64,000 bases of DNA from Gloeotrichia echinulata CP02 (GCA_038087035.1 CP051187.1:2237001-2301000); one strand, 5' to 3'; positions 19,201 through 28,284 are shown, counted from the first letter of the stretch. The notes: generated by a model not told the origin, from the letters alone. Numbers and translations are program-made.

Positions 19201-20009
19201 TGCCCAGCTGCTGGCTGCTCAATCGCCTGTCGCAGTTCATCTGGATACATCTCAGTCACCAGATGAATATTATTTTGATTGGCAATTGCACCTAAATTGG
19301 GATAATAACTAAATTGCTCCAGAAAGTCAGATCGCATTGCTAGTACAATCTTGACAGAACTATTCTCAGACTTGACAACCTGGACAAGACCTTCGATAAA
19401 GTTTTTGCGCTTGTCTGAATCGTCACAAATGGTGAACAATTCCTCAAATTGATCAACAAAAATTAGCCAACGTTCCTCATGCTTCTTTAAGGTGCTGATC
19501 GCTTGAGTTAGCGTATCTACTTTTGCTCCTAGGGCAATCTCGGCTTCTGCTTTACTGAAGCTATAGTCCTTTTCTTCACTGAGTAAACACCGATATAGGG
19601 AATCAAAGGGATCTTGATTAGGCGTAAAGATGAAGTCATAAAATGTTTGGGACTCCAGAGATTTCTTCAACTCAGGAATTAACCCCGCACGTACAACAGA
19701 AGACTTACCACTTCCAGAAGCTCCTAAAACTAAACTCAGGCTGCTTCGATTCACAGCCTCAAATAATCTAGTAATAAGCTTATCTCTACCAAAAAAGCGA
19801 TCTCTGTCTTTGAAGTTAAACCTTTTGAGTCCCTGATAAGGTGAATTCTTATTCAGTTTTCGCTGCGTGACCACCTCAAGCGAAGACTGGATGATCTGAG
19901 TCTCGATAATGTTCTGAACTGGTGCGAAGGTCAAGTCACGACCAACGTTAGTATCCTTAACAAGGTTATCTTGTTCTTGAGATTGGCGGTCTGGAATTGA
20001 CTGGCTCAT
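16230..20009 (-). CDS. nSTAND NTPase with 14 WD40 repeats
   Basis: 1,259 residues, an NLR-like sensor and switch. Residues 23-32 hold a short motif (GRDLTFAPVQ) shared with the neighbour at 20145-20525. Next come YQGLKRFNFKDRDRFFGRD and the nSTAND1 NTPase: Walker A GASGSGKSS (96-104), Walker B LIFVDQFEELF, then winged-helix-like regions. A single membrane helix lies around 545-567 (VISLTSVVVTGFAIFAGYQW). Fourteen WD40 repeats (about 640-1225) would form two seven-blade propellers to read a ligand. It lies in the middle of a cassette, 135 bp after the small protein and 71 bp before the protease. The ligand is unknown. Confidence 0.9.
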   Translation of the reverse strand: MSQSIPDRQSQEQDNLVKDTNVGRDLTFAPVQNIIETQIIQSSLEVVTQRKLNKNSPYQGLKRFNFKDRDRFFGRDKLITRLFEAVNRSSLSLVLGASGSGKSSVVRAGLIPELKKSLESQTFYDFIFTPNQDPFDSLYRCLLSEEKDYSFSKAEAEIALGAKVDTLTQAISTLKKHEERWLIFVDQFEELFTICDDSDKRKNFIEGLVQVVKSENSSVKIVLAMRSDFLEQFSYYPNLGAIANQNNIHLVTEMYPDELRQAIEQPAAGHGVVFEEGLVKQIIEDVEGQKGYLPLLQYTLNLLWESECQTLGADGRSHIEDRILNKRSYADLEGVRGALQKRVNEIYQNLNQDEQEATKQIFVKLVNIVDSDSGSKTVSRRAYRDEFVSESDERIATKQILEKTLNRFIDEKLLVSSSEYLSPEKLLITNKNTQKTSATIEIAHEILLSSWDSLKRWIEEEKEAIILKNWLIGETRRWQKIRSEDDFRANDELLKGSRLDKIVEFRKKDAFKNVGGLRLEENQFIDASVEWRDSLLKQEQERRKLQIRVISLTSVVVTGFAIFAGYQWRAADYGQIQALTTSSKANFIANRYSFDALIDGLRARRKLKQSIWYRNDTELQAQVMEALGNAVYSVTESNRLEGHQGFVMQANFKPDGQTIATVSQDGTAKLWNREGKFLRNLTEQDVDVSSVRFSPDSQTIATPSVDHTVKLWSLKSLNGCPINTLKGHTGAVKKVTFSCDGKIATTSDDNTVKLWPLDRRPINILKGHTKPVNKFTVSPDGRTIATASEDKTVKLWDANNSNLITTLKEHTYPVLSVSFSHNGETLASGSNDFKVKLWDVKNVQNSKQAKPIHTIPNSNIVKDVIFSPDDQTIVTASEDRTVKLWSSRDYQLLETLNGHKGPVTSLSFNPQGNILASSSYDKTVKFWRRNDWLTTLKGHTSAIYSVDISPEGNMIATASGDRTVKLWDLQGKQVHMLEHTSAVDRVNFSPDSKLIVSGGKDKTVRLWNLQGQEIKPPLGEHRKFITEISSVAFSPNNNIIASASRDGTVKLWSREGKFFNPLTANNITNNITKASTVSFSPNGKIIAGASRDGIVQLWNSDGTPLRSWKAHNTSIYNIRFSPDGKVIGTASEDNTVKLWNLDGIALNVLKGHTAGIWGLDFSHNERMIATGSDDGIVKIWSNKGVLIMTLNGHLSSVNSLKFSPDSKMLATASSDETAMVWNVENLSLDAFMARGCNWLSDYLKNNRNAPTDICDEIKR

Positions 20010-20144
20010 GGTAGTAGCATCCGTTATGCTTTAGCAACCAGAGTGGCAACTTTGGCGATTAGTTCAGCCAAAGTCAGCACTCCCTCTAATCCTTGTTAAA
20101 GTGTGGGTCTGTTTTACCAGTCCCTTAACCAAGTTCCAGCTTTC

Positions 20145-20525
20145 TTAACTCTTCTTGCCTTCTTGAACTGGTGCAAAGTTAAAATTTCCACTGACAGTAT
20201 TTCCACTCGCCGTGTTAGTTTGAGTTTGATTGATTATCTCCTGTCCACCAGGCTGTTCTTTGATCTTGTCGAGTAAATATTGAGCTAACTTAACAACATC
20301 AGGAGCATCATTGGCCTTAGCGGTTTCCACTTCTTCTTGCACTGTAGCTTTGCGAGCTTCAGAGTCTGGCTTCTTTTCTAATTGCTCAACTGCATCAACG
20401 AGGTCACTTTTATCGCCAAATTTTTTCTTTAAAGCCGCCTTGAGAGCGTTGTAACTGTCTGTAATTACATCTTTGACCAATCCAGTCCCAACAGCAGTCA
20501 CAATAGCAGTAGTGATAGGGTCCAT
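20145..20525 (-). CDS. Small Bell-like protein with C-terminal signalling motif
   Basis: 126 residues. The N-terminal helix is hydrophobic (MDPITTAIVTAVGTGLV), followed by charged helices to about residue 95. A Gln/Asn/Thr/Gly tail ends in SGNFNFAPVQ (FAPVQ at 117-121). This order, small helical domain then amyloid-like tail next to a STAND gene with the same motif at its N-terminus, is how bacterial amyloid-signalling (BASS) effector-NLR pairs are built. The N-terminal helix suggests membrane attack, as in HeLo/MLKL-type proteins. It resembles the protein at 45952-46422 in layout. Family assignment is inference and needs a profile search. First gene of the cassette. Confidence 0.7.
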   Translation of the reverse strand: MDPITTAIVTAVGTGLVKDVITDSYNALKAALKKKFGDKSDLVDAVEQLEKKPDSEARKATVQEEVETAKANDAPDVVKLAQYLLDKIKEQPGGQEIINQTQTNTASGNTVSGNFNFAPVQEGKKS

Positions 20526-20852
20526 AGTTCATCCTTAAACATTAAATAGTAGTAAAAAGCAGATATTAATTAGTTTTATGTTGACCTCAGATTCCAATGA
20601 GAATGTGCATTTTTGTGATATCCATGCAGGATTAAATTATCTCAAATGGATTGTGAGTGAGTAACCATCAATACAAGTAAGTTGGTCAGAATCAACCAAA
20701 CTATATTACGAAACGTAAATATGGCTGAAATTCTTACCAATGACAGACGACGACCCTAGCCAGTATGGTTAAATAGCCGACATACTTATATTAATATAAA
20801 TATTCATTCCTTGTAATATAAAATTCCAGATTTTTTTCATCTCTAATGATTT

Positions 20853-21049
20853 AGAACTTACGCATTGACAATAAAACCCAAATATGCAATATGGATTTCA
20901 GGCATTTAACCTTGATTTTTCGACAGTTTTTAGGTGATGCCAGATCCGGGCAAAGCCTGCGCTATTTATCCAAGGATGATTGATCAAAGGCAGAAATGAC
21001 GTATTTTCGTAATGCACAAGATGATTATTTTGTACAGTGCGTAAGTCCT
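20853..21049. mobile_element. 197-bp miniature element, AGGACTTACGCA ends
   Basis: Ends AGAACTTACGCATTGACAA and (inverse) AGGACTTACGCACTGTACAA. The interior matches the element at 53957-54266 in opposite orientation (for example AAAATACGT and CTTTGAT-AAT). It lies in a 922-bp gene-free gap that otherwise holds only repeats. Confidence 0.65.
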
Positions 21050-21175
21050 ATGATTTACGACTTACGTATTGAGATGTAGGTAAGATATGAAACAAGAGCG
21101 GGAAAAAGGAAAAACTTCAGGCGTTACAGGAGCTATGCGATCGCACCATTACCGCGTATTGTTCGCGGATCAGCT

Positions 21176-21203
21176 GTAGAGACGTTACATGTAACGTCTC
21201 TAC
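21176..21203. repeat. Perfect 28-bp palindrome
   Basis: Arms GTAGAGACGTTACA and TGTAACGTCTCTAC pair perfectly without a loop. Likely a dispersed cyanobacterial palindromic repeat. The same gap also holds a GCGATCGC site and half of a GGGGCACGGCA repeat (about 21299-21321). Confidence 0.7.
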
Positions 21204-21447
21204 ATTCGTATCCCTTGCAGTATTGGGACGCATCCTACCCCTAACTACAAAGTGCGATCGCCAAACAAGTGAAAATCAACTGTAAATAGACCAGGCGTCC
21301 GGGAACATTGCCGTGCCCCCATTGTATGTGGTTATTGTCTGAAAACTGCTGTAAATTCTCTATCTGATTGGTGTCACCCTAGACTTGCAATAGGACTAGC
21401 TTTTAGTTCAGTCTAAACAATGTACAAAGCAGGAATAAAACAAAATT

Positions 21448-21855
21448 ATGGGACTTTTTGATTTTGAGCAAATTATGGGCGCCGTCGCTAATTCCGGTCA
21501 ACTGGGAAATATCATCAGCACCGTGGAGCAGCTGAGTAATAGTACTGGCGTAGATCTCTCAACTCTACAATCAGTTTTGCCCGTTGTCGAGGGTCAGGTG
21601 CGTTCGGCTTTGCAAGACAAGGAAGCCACAGATGGTAATGAAGCAGTTCAGAGTTTAATCAGTCAATTTGCAGGTACTACTGATAACCCCGAAGCTGTTG
21701 ATTCTGTGTTTTCTCCTGAAGCCCAACAGCAGGTAGCTGAGACTGTAGCCCAGCGCACCGGTTTGGATGCTAGTATTATCCAACAAATATTGCCCCTAGC
21801 AGTGCCTGTAGTCCTCAAGTTCTTGCATTTTGGTGGAAACGCCGAAAATCCCTAA
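21448..21855 (+). CDS. DUF937 family protein
   Basis: 135 residues starting MGLFDFEQIMGAV. It is rich in Gln, Val and Ala, predicted helical, with two related halves (LSTLQSVLPVVEGQV and ASIIQQILPLAVPVVL), as in DUF937 proteins. No signal peptide or membrane helix is evident. Function of the family is unknown. It stands alone on the plus strand with long repeat-filled gaps on both sides. Full-length assignment is sound; function is not. Confidence 0.75.
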   Translation: MGLFDFEQIMGAVANSGQLGNIISTVEQLSNSTGVDLSTLQSVLPVVEGQVRSALQDKEATDGNEAVQSLISQFAGTTDNPEAVDSVFSPEAQQQVAETVAQRTGLDASIIQQILPLAVPVVLKFLHFGGNAENP

Positions 21856-22066
21856 GCGTCAAACTCTCCCCTAAGAGCTTGCGCTTAGGGGCTGGGGGTG
21901 GGGTGTTGACTCTGTGCCTTTTGGGGGGTTAAAAATTCATGCACAATCCTTTCCTTTAAGGCTTGAGTAAAGTTATTTTTCGCGTTCTTTAAGTAATGAG
22001 TAACAAGTAAATCCCCATTACTCATTCCTCATTACTCATTCCTCATTACTCATCACTCATCACTCA

Positions 22067-22234
22067 CAGGGCTATTTCATTCTCATCTAGCCCGCCTCAG
22101 AATGAATTCTGAGTCTAATAGCTAAAGTCGTCTAAAGACGACTGAGAAAAGGTTATAGTCCGTTTTAACGGACTTTAGCTATTAGCCCTACACTTCAGTG
22201 TAGGGCGGTTTATGTCTAGAATGAAATAGCCCTG
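22067..22234. mobile_element. 168-bp foldback element inside a CATTACT array
   Basis: Perfect 17-bp terminal inverted repeats CAGGGCTATTTCATTCT and AGAATGAAATAGCCCTG. Inside are two smaller hairpins (AGTCGTCTAAAGACGACT and GTCCGTTTTAACGGAC) and the inverse pair CCCTACACT/AGTGTAGGG. Heptamer-like CATTACT/CATCACT repeats lie on both sides, so it inserted into the array or the array grew around it. Confidence 0.75.
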
Positions 22235-22511
22235 CATTACTCATTACTCATTACTCATTACTCATTACTCATTACTCATTACTCATTACTCATTACTCAT
22301 TACTCATTACTCATTACTCATTACTCATTACTCATTACTCATTACTCATTACTCATTACTCATTACTCATTACTCATTACTCATTACTCATTACTCATTA
22401 CTCATTACTCATTACTCATTACTCATTACTCATTACTCATTACTCATTACTCATTACTCATTACTCATTACTCATTACTCATTACTCATTACTCATTACT
22501 CATTACTCATT
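22235..22511. repeat. CATTACT heptamer array, about 39 perfect copies
   Basis: 277 bp of uninterrupted CATTACT units run right up to the stop of the TpsA gene at 22517. A shorter, mixed array lies at about 22015-22066. Such heptamer arrays are frequent in filamentous cyanobacteria and change length by slippage. Confidence 0.95.
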
Positions 22512-22516
22512 CCTTC

Positions 22517-25500
22517 CTAAACCGCACCACACTTAGGTGTAGGATTGCTAGATGGTTGAGGAATAGTATTAGGAGAATAAGCTACTAACTCTACTTCTCC
22601 GTTGGTATTAACTACCCATGTTTGCGCCTCAATAATTACGGATGGCGTATTTTGATCTCCTTGGGAAACCGTTTCTTGTTTTCCTTGTCCCCCCTTTTCC
22701 TGGACAGCTACTTTGGGAGAAATATCACGTAAATCTGTCCAAATAGTCTTACCGATGATCGTGTCAGTAGGATTTTCTGGTAATCCACCTCGTCCTGTCA
22801 CCACAAAATTATTGGCGCGATTGGCTTGACAGCTAGGAGCAATCTGTTGAGACGGGTCTATTATATTATCTGATAATTTGTTGTTGACAATATTCTTACT
22901 TGTTTCTAGGTTAGTAATTGTCACAATACCATTAACCCCAAACTGGGAACTAGCATCAATTTCGCTATCCGGCGAAAGGAAAATACCTTTGGTTTGCACT
23001 TGGATATTCCCTCCTGGTCCAAACACAGCATTAGCTCTAATATCACTGTTATTGTTAGCGACAATAAAACCGGCATTTGTGTTAATATTGCCACCGCCAC
23101 CAGTACTGTCTAAAACGCTGGTACTAATCAAACCATTGTTAGTTAATAACAATAAATTAGTATTTAAGTTCAGATTCCCACCACCGGTTTTAGTAGAAGT
23201 CGAGACAATGTTTCCTTGATTGGTTTGGATTTGATTAGCATTGATGGAGATATTTCCAGCTTGACCCAATCCAGAACTATTCGTAGATATGCGAGCTTGA
23301 TTAGTCAGTTTCAAAGAGTCACTTATAACTTGAATATTCCCCCCATTACCTTGTGATTCTGCTTTGGCTTCGCTAAAAGCACCGCTAAATAATCCATTAA
23401 TATAACCATCAAAGAGAATAGAATTGGCATCAATATTAATCAGACCTGCATTACCTTTAGCTGTTGTACTGCTAGTTAAAGAAGCTCCAGTAGTAAATGT
23501 TAGAGAGTCAGCATTAATGTTAATATTGCCTCCATTACCACTGCCTTTAGTGTCAGCAGATATTTGGCTACCATTACGGGCAGTTAATGAGTTTTGCACC
23601 TGAAGCAAGATGTTACCGCCGCCACCAGATGTAGTAGATGCTGTGATGCTGGCGGGATTTTCAAAGGAAGTATTATCAAGTAAAATAGAACCAGCTTCAA
23701 TTTGAATATTCCCGGCTTTTCCTTGTCCTGGTGCAATACTAGAGTCACGACTGGGGAAGTTACCGGCACTGATAATGCCCCCATCTTTAACAGTTAAATT
23801 GTTAGTAGTGATGCTTAAATTGCCTCCATCTCCATTCCCTTGAATAGCACTAGCAAATAAACCACTGCGCCATTTTTCACTAAACCCAACAACTTCTATA
23901 TCATTTGCTGTGACTGACAAATTACCAGCCTTTCCAGAGCCGAGAGTACCACTGCTAATTTGAGATCCGTCCATTAGACGCAAATTTGTAGTGTCCAGAA
24001 TCAAATTTCCCCCCTTACCTGTAGCATTTGACTGGACTGCAGTAAATAAAAGGCTAGGAACATTAGTCGAAGTACCTATCAGTTCTACATCAGTTGCTTG
24101 AATTTTTGAATCTCCAGCATTTCCAGAGCTAAAGGTACCTGTCCCGATTTGAGCGCCATCAATCAGGCGTAAACTTTGAGTATCAATGGTTAAATTACCA
24201 CCATTACCCGTGGCTCCTGATTCGACATTAGCCAATAAAGCAGTGGATAAACCTCGTCGTGAACTACCACTCAGTTCGATCTGATTTGCTTGTACCTTTA
24301 TGGTTCCCCCGTTTCCAGATCCAAAGGTAAATACTCCTATCCTTGCTCCACCAGCCATTCGCAAGCTTCCCGTATCAATCAACAATGTACCACCATTACC
24401 GGTGCTGTTGACGCCGACACTAGCGAATAAGCCACTGGAACCCACACTTGCTGCGCCCCGCAGTATTTCTATCTCTTGTGCCTTGATTGTTAAAATTCCG
24501 CCATTACCAGCGCCACTGGTGTTGACTGTGATACTCGCCCCATCAGCAACTTGTAAGCGCTGAGTATTAATAGTTATCTGACCTGCATTAGCTAGGGTGT
24601 TAGATGATGCATTAGCGAATATACCACTAGCATTGCCGCCTCCTGAAGCGCCATTTAATTCTATATTTGTGGCGTTTATGTTTATGCTTCCCGCATTTCC
24701 TATACCAACGGTAGTAGCAAATACCTGAGCGCCATTAGTAATTGATAAGTCATCAGTGTCAATAACTAAATTACCGCCATTACCAGTCGCTTCTGGACCT
24801 ACTGCTGTCAACAAGCCGCTAGAACCTGTGACGGATGAACCACTAGTTACTTCGACTTGTTGGGCTTTAACTGTTAAAGTGCCGGCGTTACCAGAGCCAA
24901 AGGTTGCACTAGCTATTTGAGCGCCATCGGCTACACGCAAACCGGGGGTATCAATCAATAAATTGCCACCATTACCAGTCGCTCCGAGTACTACATTGGT
25001 AGATAAATAGGTAGCAAAGGGAAGTGATGTAGAAGCGCCACTGATTTCTACAAAATCGGATGCTTTGATTCTCAGATTTCCTGCAGAACCATTGCCCAGG
25101 GTATCTGCCAATATTGCAGAGCCATCTTTTCCTTGGATATTACGCCCCTGTATTTGAATTGTACCGCCAGTATTACCACTAACTTCTAAAGAAGCTGCTT
25201 GAGACAGGCTAATATCTTGAAAATTATTGACATTTTCATAGCTCAATTCCCAGCCTGATATAATAGGATTGAGTTTAACTAAACTTCCACTACCAACACT
25301 TCCTAACTCAATTCGTCCCCCTTGTGCAGTTAAATTACCTCCCGTAATTTCAACATTCCCACCCACCAAAGCTAAGGTTTTCTCTGACTGAACCTGAAGT
25401 CCAATTGGTCTAGAGTCTCTAATCAGTGAAAAAATTTGATCATCGAAACTTATATTGTTTCCTGGACCATTCACCGTGATCACATCTATATTAGTCGGCC

Positions 25501-26032
25501 CATATTGCAAACCTAGGGGAATACTAACTGTCAACAAGGACATTGGTTGAGAACTGCTAGCAATGAACTCACTACCATCAGCAAATCGGATGCTGTTGGC
25601 TGTCGAACCAATAAAAGAACCACCAATATTTAGAGAAGCTTGAGAACCAAAAATAATACCATTAGGATTGATGAGAAACAGGTTAGCTGTGCCCTTGGCG
25701 CTGATTAAACCATCAATATTAGATATAGAGCTACCAGTTACTCGGCTGATAATATTTTGAATATCTGTAGGATTATTGAAAGATGCTGTTTTACCTGTGA
25801 GTAGGGAAAACTGTTCAAAGCTATGAAATAAATTATTACCTGCTCTAGTGCCACCATCGATATTAAAAGTATCACCATTGGTAGTAACATTAGTATTATT
25901 TGGTAGAGTATTGTCTGGGATAATTTGTGCATAGACACTCAATCTCGTATTTGCCAACGACCATAAAACAAAAGGTAAACTTAGCAATATTTTGAGGTGG
26001 AAACTTTTGCTCTGTACTTTGTTCGCTGACAT
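22517..26032 (-). CDS. TpsA exoprotein with filamentous haemagglutinin N-terminal domain
   Basis: 1,171 residues. A signal peptide (about 1-36, ending SVYAQ) precedes the two-partner-secretion domain (about 37-165), with FHSFEQFS, RVTGSSISNIDG and the signature NLFLINPNGIIFG. The rest is a long beta-helix of repeated units with NGGNLxIDT, GSGNAGTL and GAQI motifs. The C-terminal cap has a Cys (APSCQA) and GRGGLPENP, seen again in the protein at 40952. It is exported through a TpsB pore; the only one here is at 51433-53562. The gene is single, minus strand, with a CATTACT array against its stop. Likely a surface or adhesion protein. Confidence 0.92.
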   Translation of the reverse strand: MSANKVQSKSFHLKILLSLPFVLWSLANTRLSVYAQIIPDNTLPNNTNVTTNGDTFNIDGGTRAGNNLFHSFEQFSLLTGKTASFNNPTDIQNIISRVTGSSISNIDGLISAKGTANLFLINPNGIIFGSQASLNIGGSFIGSTANSIRFADGSEFIASSSQPMSLLTVSIPLGLQYGPTNIDVITVNGPGNNISFDDQIFSLIRDSRPIGLQVQSEKTLALVGGNVEITGGNLTAQGGRIELGSVGSGSLVKLNPIISGWELSYENVNNFQDISLSQAASLEVSGNTGGTIQIQGRNIQGKDGSAILADTLGNGSAGNLRIKASDFVEISGASTSLPFATYLSTNVVLGATGNGGNLLIDTPGLRVADGAQIASATFGSGNAGTLTVKAQQVEVTSGSSVTGSSGLLTAVGPEATGNGGNLVIDTDDLSITNGAQVFATTVGIGNAGSININATNIELNGASGGGNASGIFANASSNTLANAGQITINTQRLQVADGASITVNTSGAGNGGILTIKAQEIEILRGAASVGSSGLFASVGVNSTGNGGTLLIDTGSLRMAGGARIGVFTFGSGNGGTIKVQANQIELSGSSRRGLSTALLANVESGATGNGGNLTIDTQSLRLIDGAQIGTGTFSSGNAGDSKIQATDVELIGTSTNVPSLLFTAVQSNATGKGGNLILDTTNLRLMDGSQISSGTLGSGKAGNLSVTANDIEVVGFSEKWRSGLFASAIQGNGDGGNLSITTNNLTVKDGGIISAGNFPSRDSSIAPGQGKAGNIQIEAGSILLDNTSFENPASITASTTSGGGGNILLQVQNSLTARNGSQISADTKGSGNGGNININADSLTFTTGASLTSSTTAKGNAGLINIDANSILFDGYINGLFSGAFSEAKAESQGNGGNIQVISDSLKLTNQARISTNSSGLGQAGNISINANQIQTNQGNIVSTSTKTGGGNLNLNTNLLLLTNNGLISTSVLDSTGGGGNINTNAGFIVANNNSDIRANAVFGPGGNIQVQTKGIFLSPDSEIDASSQFGVNGIVTITNLETSKNIVNNKLSDNIIDPSQQIAPSCQANRANNFVVTGRGGLPENPTDTIIGKTIWTDLRDISPKVAVQEKGGQGKQETVSQGDQNTPSVIIEAQTWVVNTNGEVELVAYSPNTIPQPSSNPTPKCGAV

Positions 26033-26254
26033 AGTTTTTTATGTTCCGTTGGTAGAAGACACTATCTTAACCACGGAGTAACTAAAATGTCTTCACCTAT
26101 GCCAAAACACGGATAAGTAGATCGCTTATTCGCAGTTGCGCTTCTCTACGTTAAGTGCGCGACGCTGCGGGTCTCATAGACAGAGGCTACGCCAATAGCG
26201 CTCCGACAATCAAGAGCGCTTAGGGACTACCAAAAAATAAATTACTCAATATTT

Positions 26255-26361
26255 GAGTCCGTAGGGTACGTCAGAAGCGAGAAAACTGGGGTTAAGCAAG
26301 AGATTATTGGTACTGACGCACCCTACAAATTGGAGGTTTTTTTAACTTGAAATCCCTTAGC
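26255..26361. repeat. Miniature inverted-repeat element upstream of TpsA
   Basis: Inverse copy of the element at 3008-3120, with GACGCACCCTAC and TAGGGTACGTC arms. The rest of the gap 26033-26453 holds a HIP-like repeat (about 26100-26215) and no gene. Confidence 0.5.
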
Positions 26362-26453
26362 GGAGCTTTCCCCTAGAGTAGCTCAACTACGAACAAGTCA
26401 AAAGAGTCCGAACAATCCAGACTTTTTACACATGATTCCCATACCTCTGACGT

Positions 26454-26648
26454 TCAAAACCCATCACCACCATTACGATTACCATTACCATTAATATTAC
26501 CATTACGATTACCATTACCATTACCAAAACAACCACCTACGAGCAGTTCAAGTTCTTGATCACTTAGTTCGGTAAAGTATGATAGCTGCATAATAATGCA
26601 ATTTTGCTCAAGCTGGTTAGTATTATCATCTTTGAGTTTTGCCTTCAT
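26454..26648 (-). CDS. Double-glycine leader peptide with Asn/Gly repeat core
   Basis: 64 residues. The leader (1-39) contains FTELSDQELELLVGG, which matches the LSxxELxxxxGG pattern cut by C39-peptidase ABC transporters in bacteriocin and related peptide export. The predicted core after GG is CFGNGNGNRNGNINGNGN followed by RNGGDGF, with one Cys. An AAGGAG-type ribosome site lies about 13 bases before the ATG. No modification enzyme or peptidase-transporter is adjacent, so it is an orphan precursor or an unmodified secreted peptide. The low-complexity core could be artefactual, but leader and ribosome site argue for a real gene. Confidence 0.65.
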   Translation of the reverse strand: MKAKLKDDNTNQLEQNCIIMQLSYFTELSDQELELLVGGCFGNGNGNRNGNINGNGNRNGGDGF

Positions 26649-26891
26649 TTTTTATATTTTACTCCTTAAAACTGGGAATTATAAATTAAAGTTATTTTGC
26701 ACTAATAGCAATAGTCATTTTAATTTCTTACCAGAAAATTTATACTAAATATACTAAACATACATTGTTTAAAATTATTATATTTTGCCGCTAAATAACT
26801 TAAATAGCTGATTATAGGGATAATTGCATTAACAAAAATGCGAATAAATGATTCATGATAACTTTTTATTTGCCAACATAATTTACTTATA

Positions 26892-27015
26892 GACTTCCAG
26901 AAATTAAATTATCCACAGTAGAGTGCGTCAGTACAAATAATTTCTAGCTATGTCAAAAGTTTCTCGCTCTGACGCACCCTACAGATTGTATATTTTTTTA
27001 TTTGTCAGTCCCTTA
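26892..27015. mobile_element. 124-bp miniature element (second copy)
   Basis: Highly similar along its length to 10612-10735. The gap 26649-27453 otherwise is AT-rich; it carries a GGACTTACGCAACTGTCAT repeat end near 27258 and no gene. Confidence 0.65.
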
Positions 27016-27453
27016 GACAAAAGTCAATATGTGAAATATTATACTATTTACTATTTAAATTACCGTAGAGTCTGCACTGCCTACAACCTAAAAATCAGGG
27101 CTTGTGGGAACATCATAGGATTCCTATATAAAGTTTATTAGTAGTTTTTTTATTTAAGTAATTATTCTGGTGATAATTAAATTTAATGTAAATAAAATAT
27201 AATTATTTTAATATGTGCCATACGATATTACTAATCATAGTTACCATATATTCATCGGACTTACGCAACTGTCATATTTTTAACGTGAGAGGTTCTCATC
27301 GCGCAGCGTGTCGCAGACAAGAGTCCAAAAAACCCGGTTTTTTAACACTTGATCCTTGACTTTTGATGACCATGACAGAAGATATATGTGCCAGATGTGT
27401 AAGTACTGATTGAGATTTTTATTGTCACAAGCGCTCAAAATGCAAGTTTGTTT

Positions 27454-28173
27454 ATGTATAAATTGTTGTTAAAATATCCAATTTTAGGAATAACATTAAT
27501 CACATTCTCTATGGTGTCTATTTGGATAACACCGAGTAGGGCGGGAGTGACGTTTAAGCCACCGGGAGCGCAAGCGCCTAAACGGTCTTCTGGAGGAGCT
27601 TCACGGGATGGTAATATCTGTGGTTTTACGACAAAAGCAACGAATAATGTATCTGTTACGCCGTTAATACCTACAACTAATATTGGGTTGACAGTAGCAG
27701 AGCATCCAACAATTTTTGTCTATGTTCCTGGAACTAAAGCTCAAAAAGCATTGTTTACATTGCAAGATGATGGCTCTAAATCTTATTACCACACAACTTT
27801 AAATTTGCCAGAAAACCCGGGTGTGATGGAAGTTAAGCTCCCTAATTCTGTTCCTGGACTGAAAATCGGTAAAAATTATCAATGGTCTTTGGTGATGATT
27901 TGTGCCGAAGAGTTAGAGACGGATAGCCCTTGGGTAGGTGGATGGATTCGTCGAGTAGAAGCAGATCGCCGTTTGAATCAGCAAAGTCACAAACCAATAT
28001 CCCTCGATTTGATTTCCCAGTTAGCTGAAACTGGTATTTGGTACGATTCCCTATCTCTGCTAGCCCAATTGAGGCGATCGCAACCTCATGATCTATCTCT
28101 AACTCATGCTTGGGAAGAGCTTTTGAAATCAGCGAATTTAAATGCGATCGCCAATGAACCCCTAGTTAATTAA
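27454..28173 (+). CDS. DUF928 family exported protein
   Basis: 239 residues. Signal peptide MYKLLLKYPILGIT to about SRAG, then the DUF928 pattern: RSSGGASRDGNIC, VTPLIPTTNIGLTVAEHPT, FVYVP, LNLPENPGVMEVKLP, and a C-terminal TGIWYDSLSLLAQL. The protein is probably periplasmic. ATG 27454 is preferred to TTG 27448. It is the first gene of a plus-strand group with the CHASE2 kinase, response regulator-kinase and CHAT-TPR protein. A paralogue at 48000-48752 has the same kind of neighbours, so DUF928 likely works with CHASE2 proteins. Confidence 0.87.
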   Translation: MYKLLLKYPILGITLITFSMVSIWITPSRAGVTFKPPGAQAPKRSSGGASRDGNICGFTTKATNNVSVTPLIPTTNIGLTVAEHPTIFVYVPGTKAQKALFTLQDDGSKSYYHTTLNLPENPGVMEVKLPNSVPGLKIGKNYQWSLVMICAEELETDSPWVGGWIRRVEADRRLNQQSHKPISLDLISQLAETGIWYDSLSLLAQLRRSQPHDLSLTHAWEELLKSANLNAIANEPLVN

Positions 28174-28228
28174 TTACTCCCGAACCACTACAAGATTAAC
28201 GTAGAGAAGACGCAAAGTGGCGTTGTTT

Positions 28229-28284
28229 GTAGGGGCGCAAAGCGTTGTTTGTAGGGGCGCAAGGCCTTGCGCCCGCGCCCCTAC
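28229..28284. repeat. Double copy of the GGGGCGCAAGGCC palindrome
   Basis: A partial and a full unit in tandem, just upstream of the CHASE2 kinase start at 28311. Confidence 0.65.

Noticed and set aside
26950..27141. Plus-strand frame of 63 residues
   Set aside because: Covers a miniature element and AT-rich DNA; no motif.
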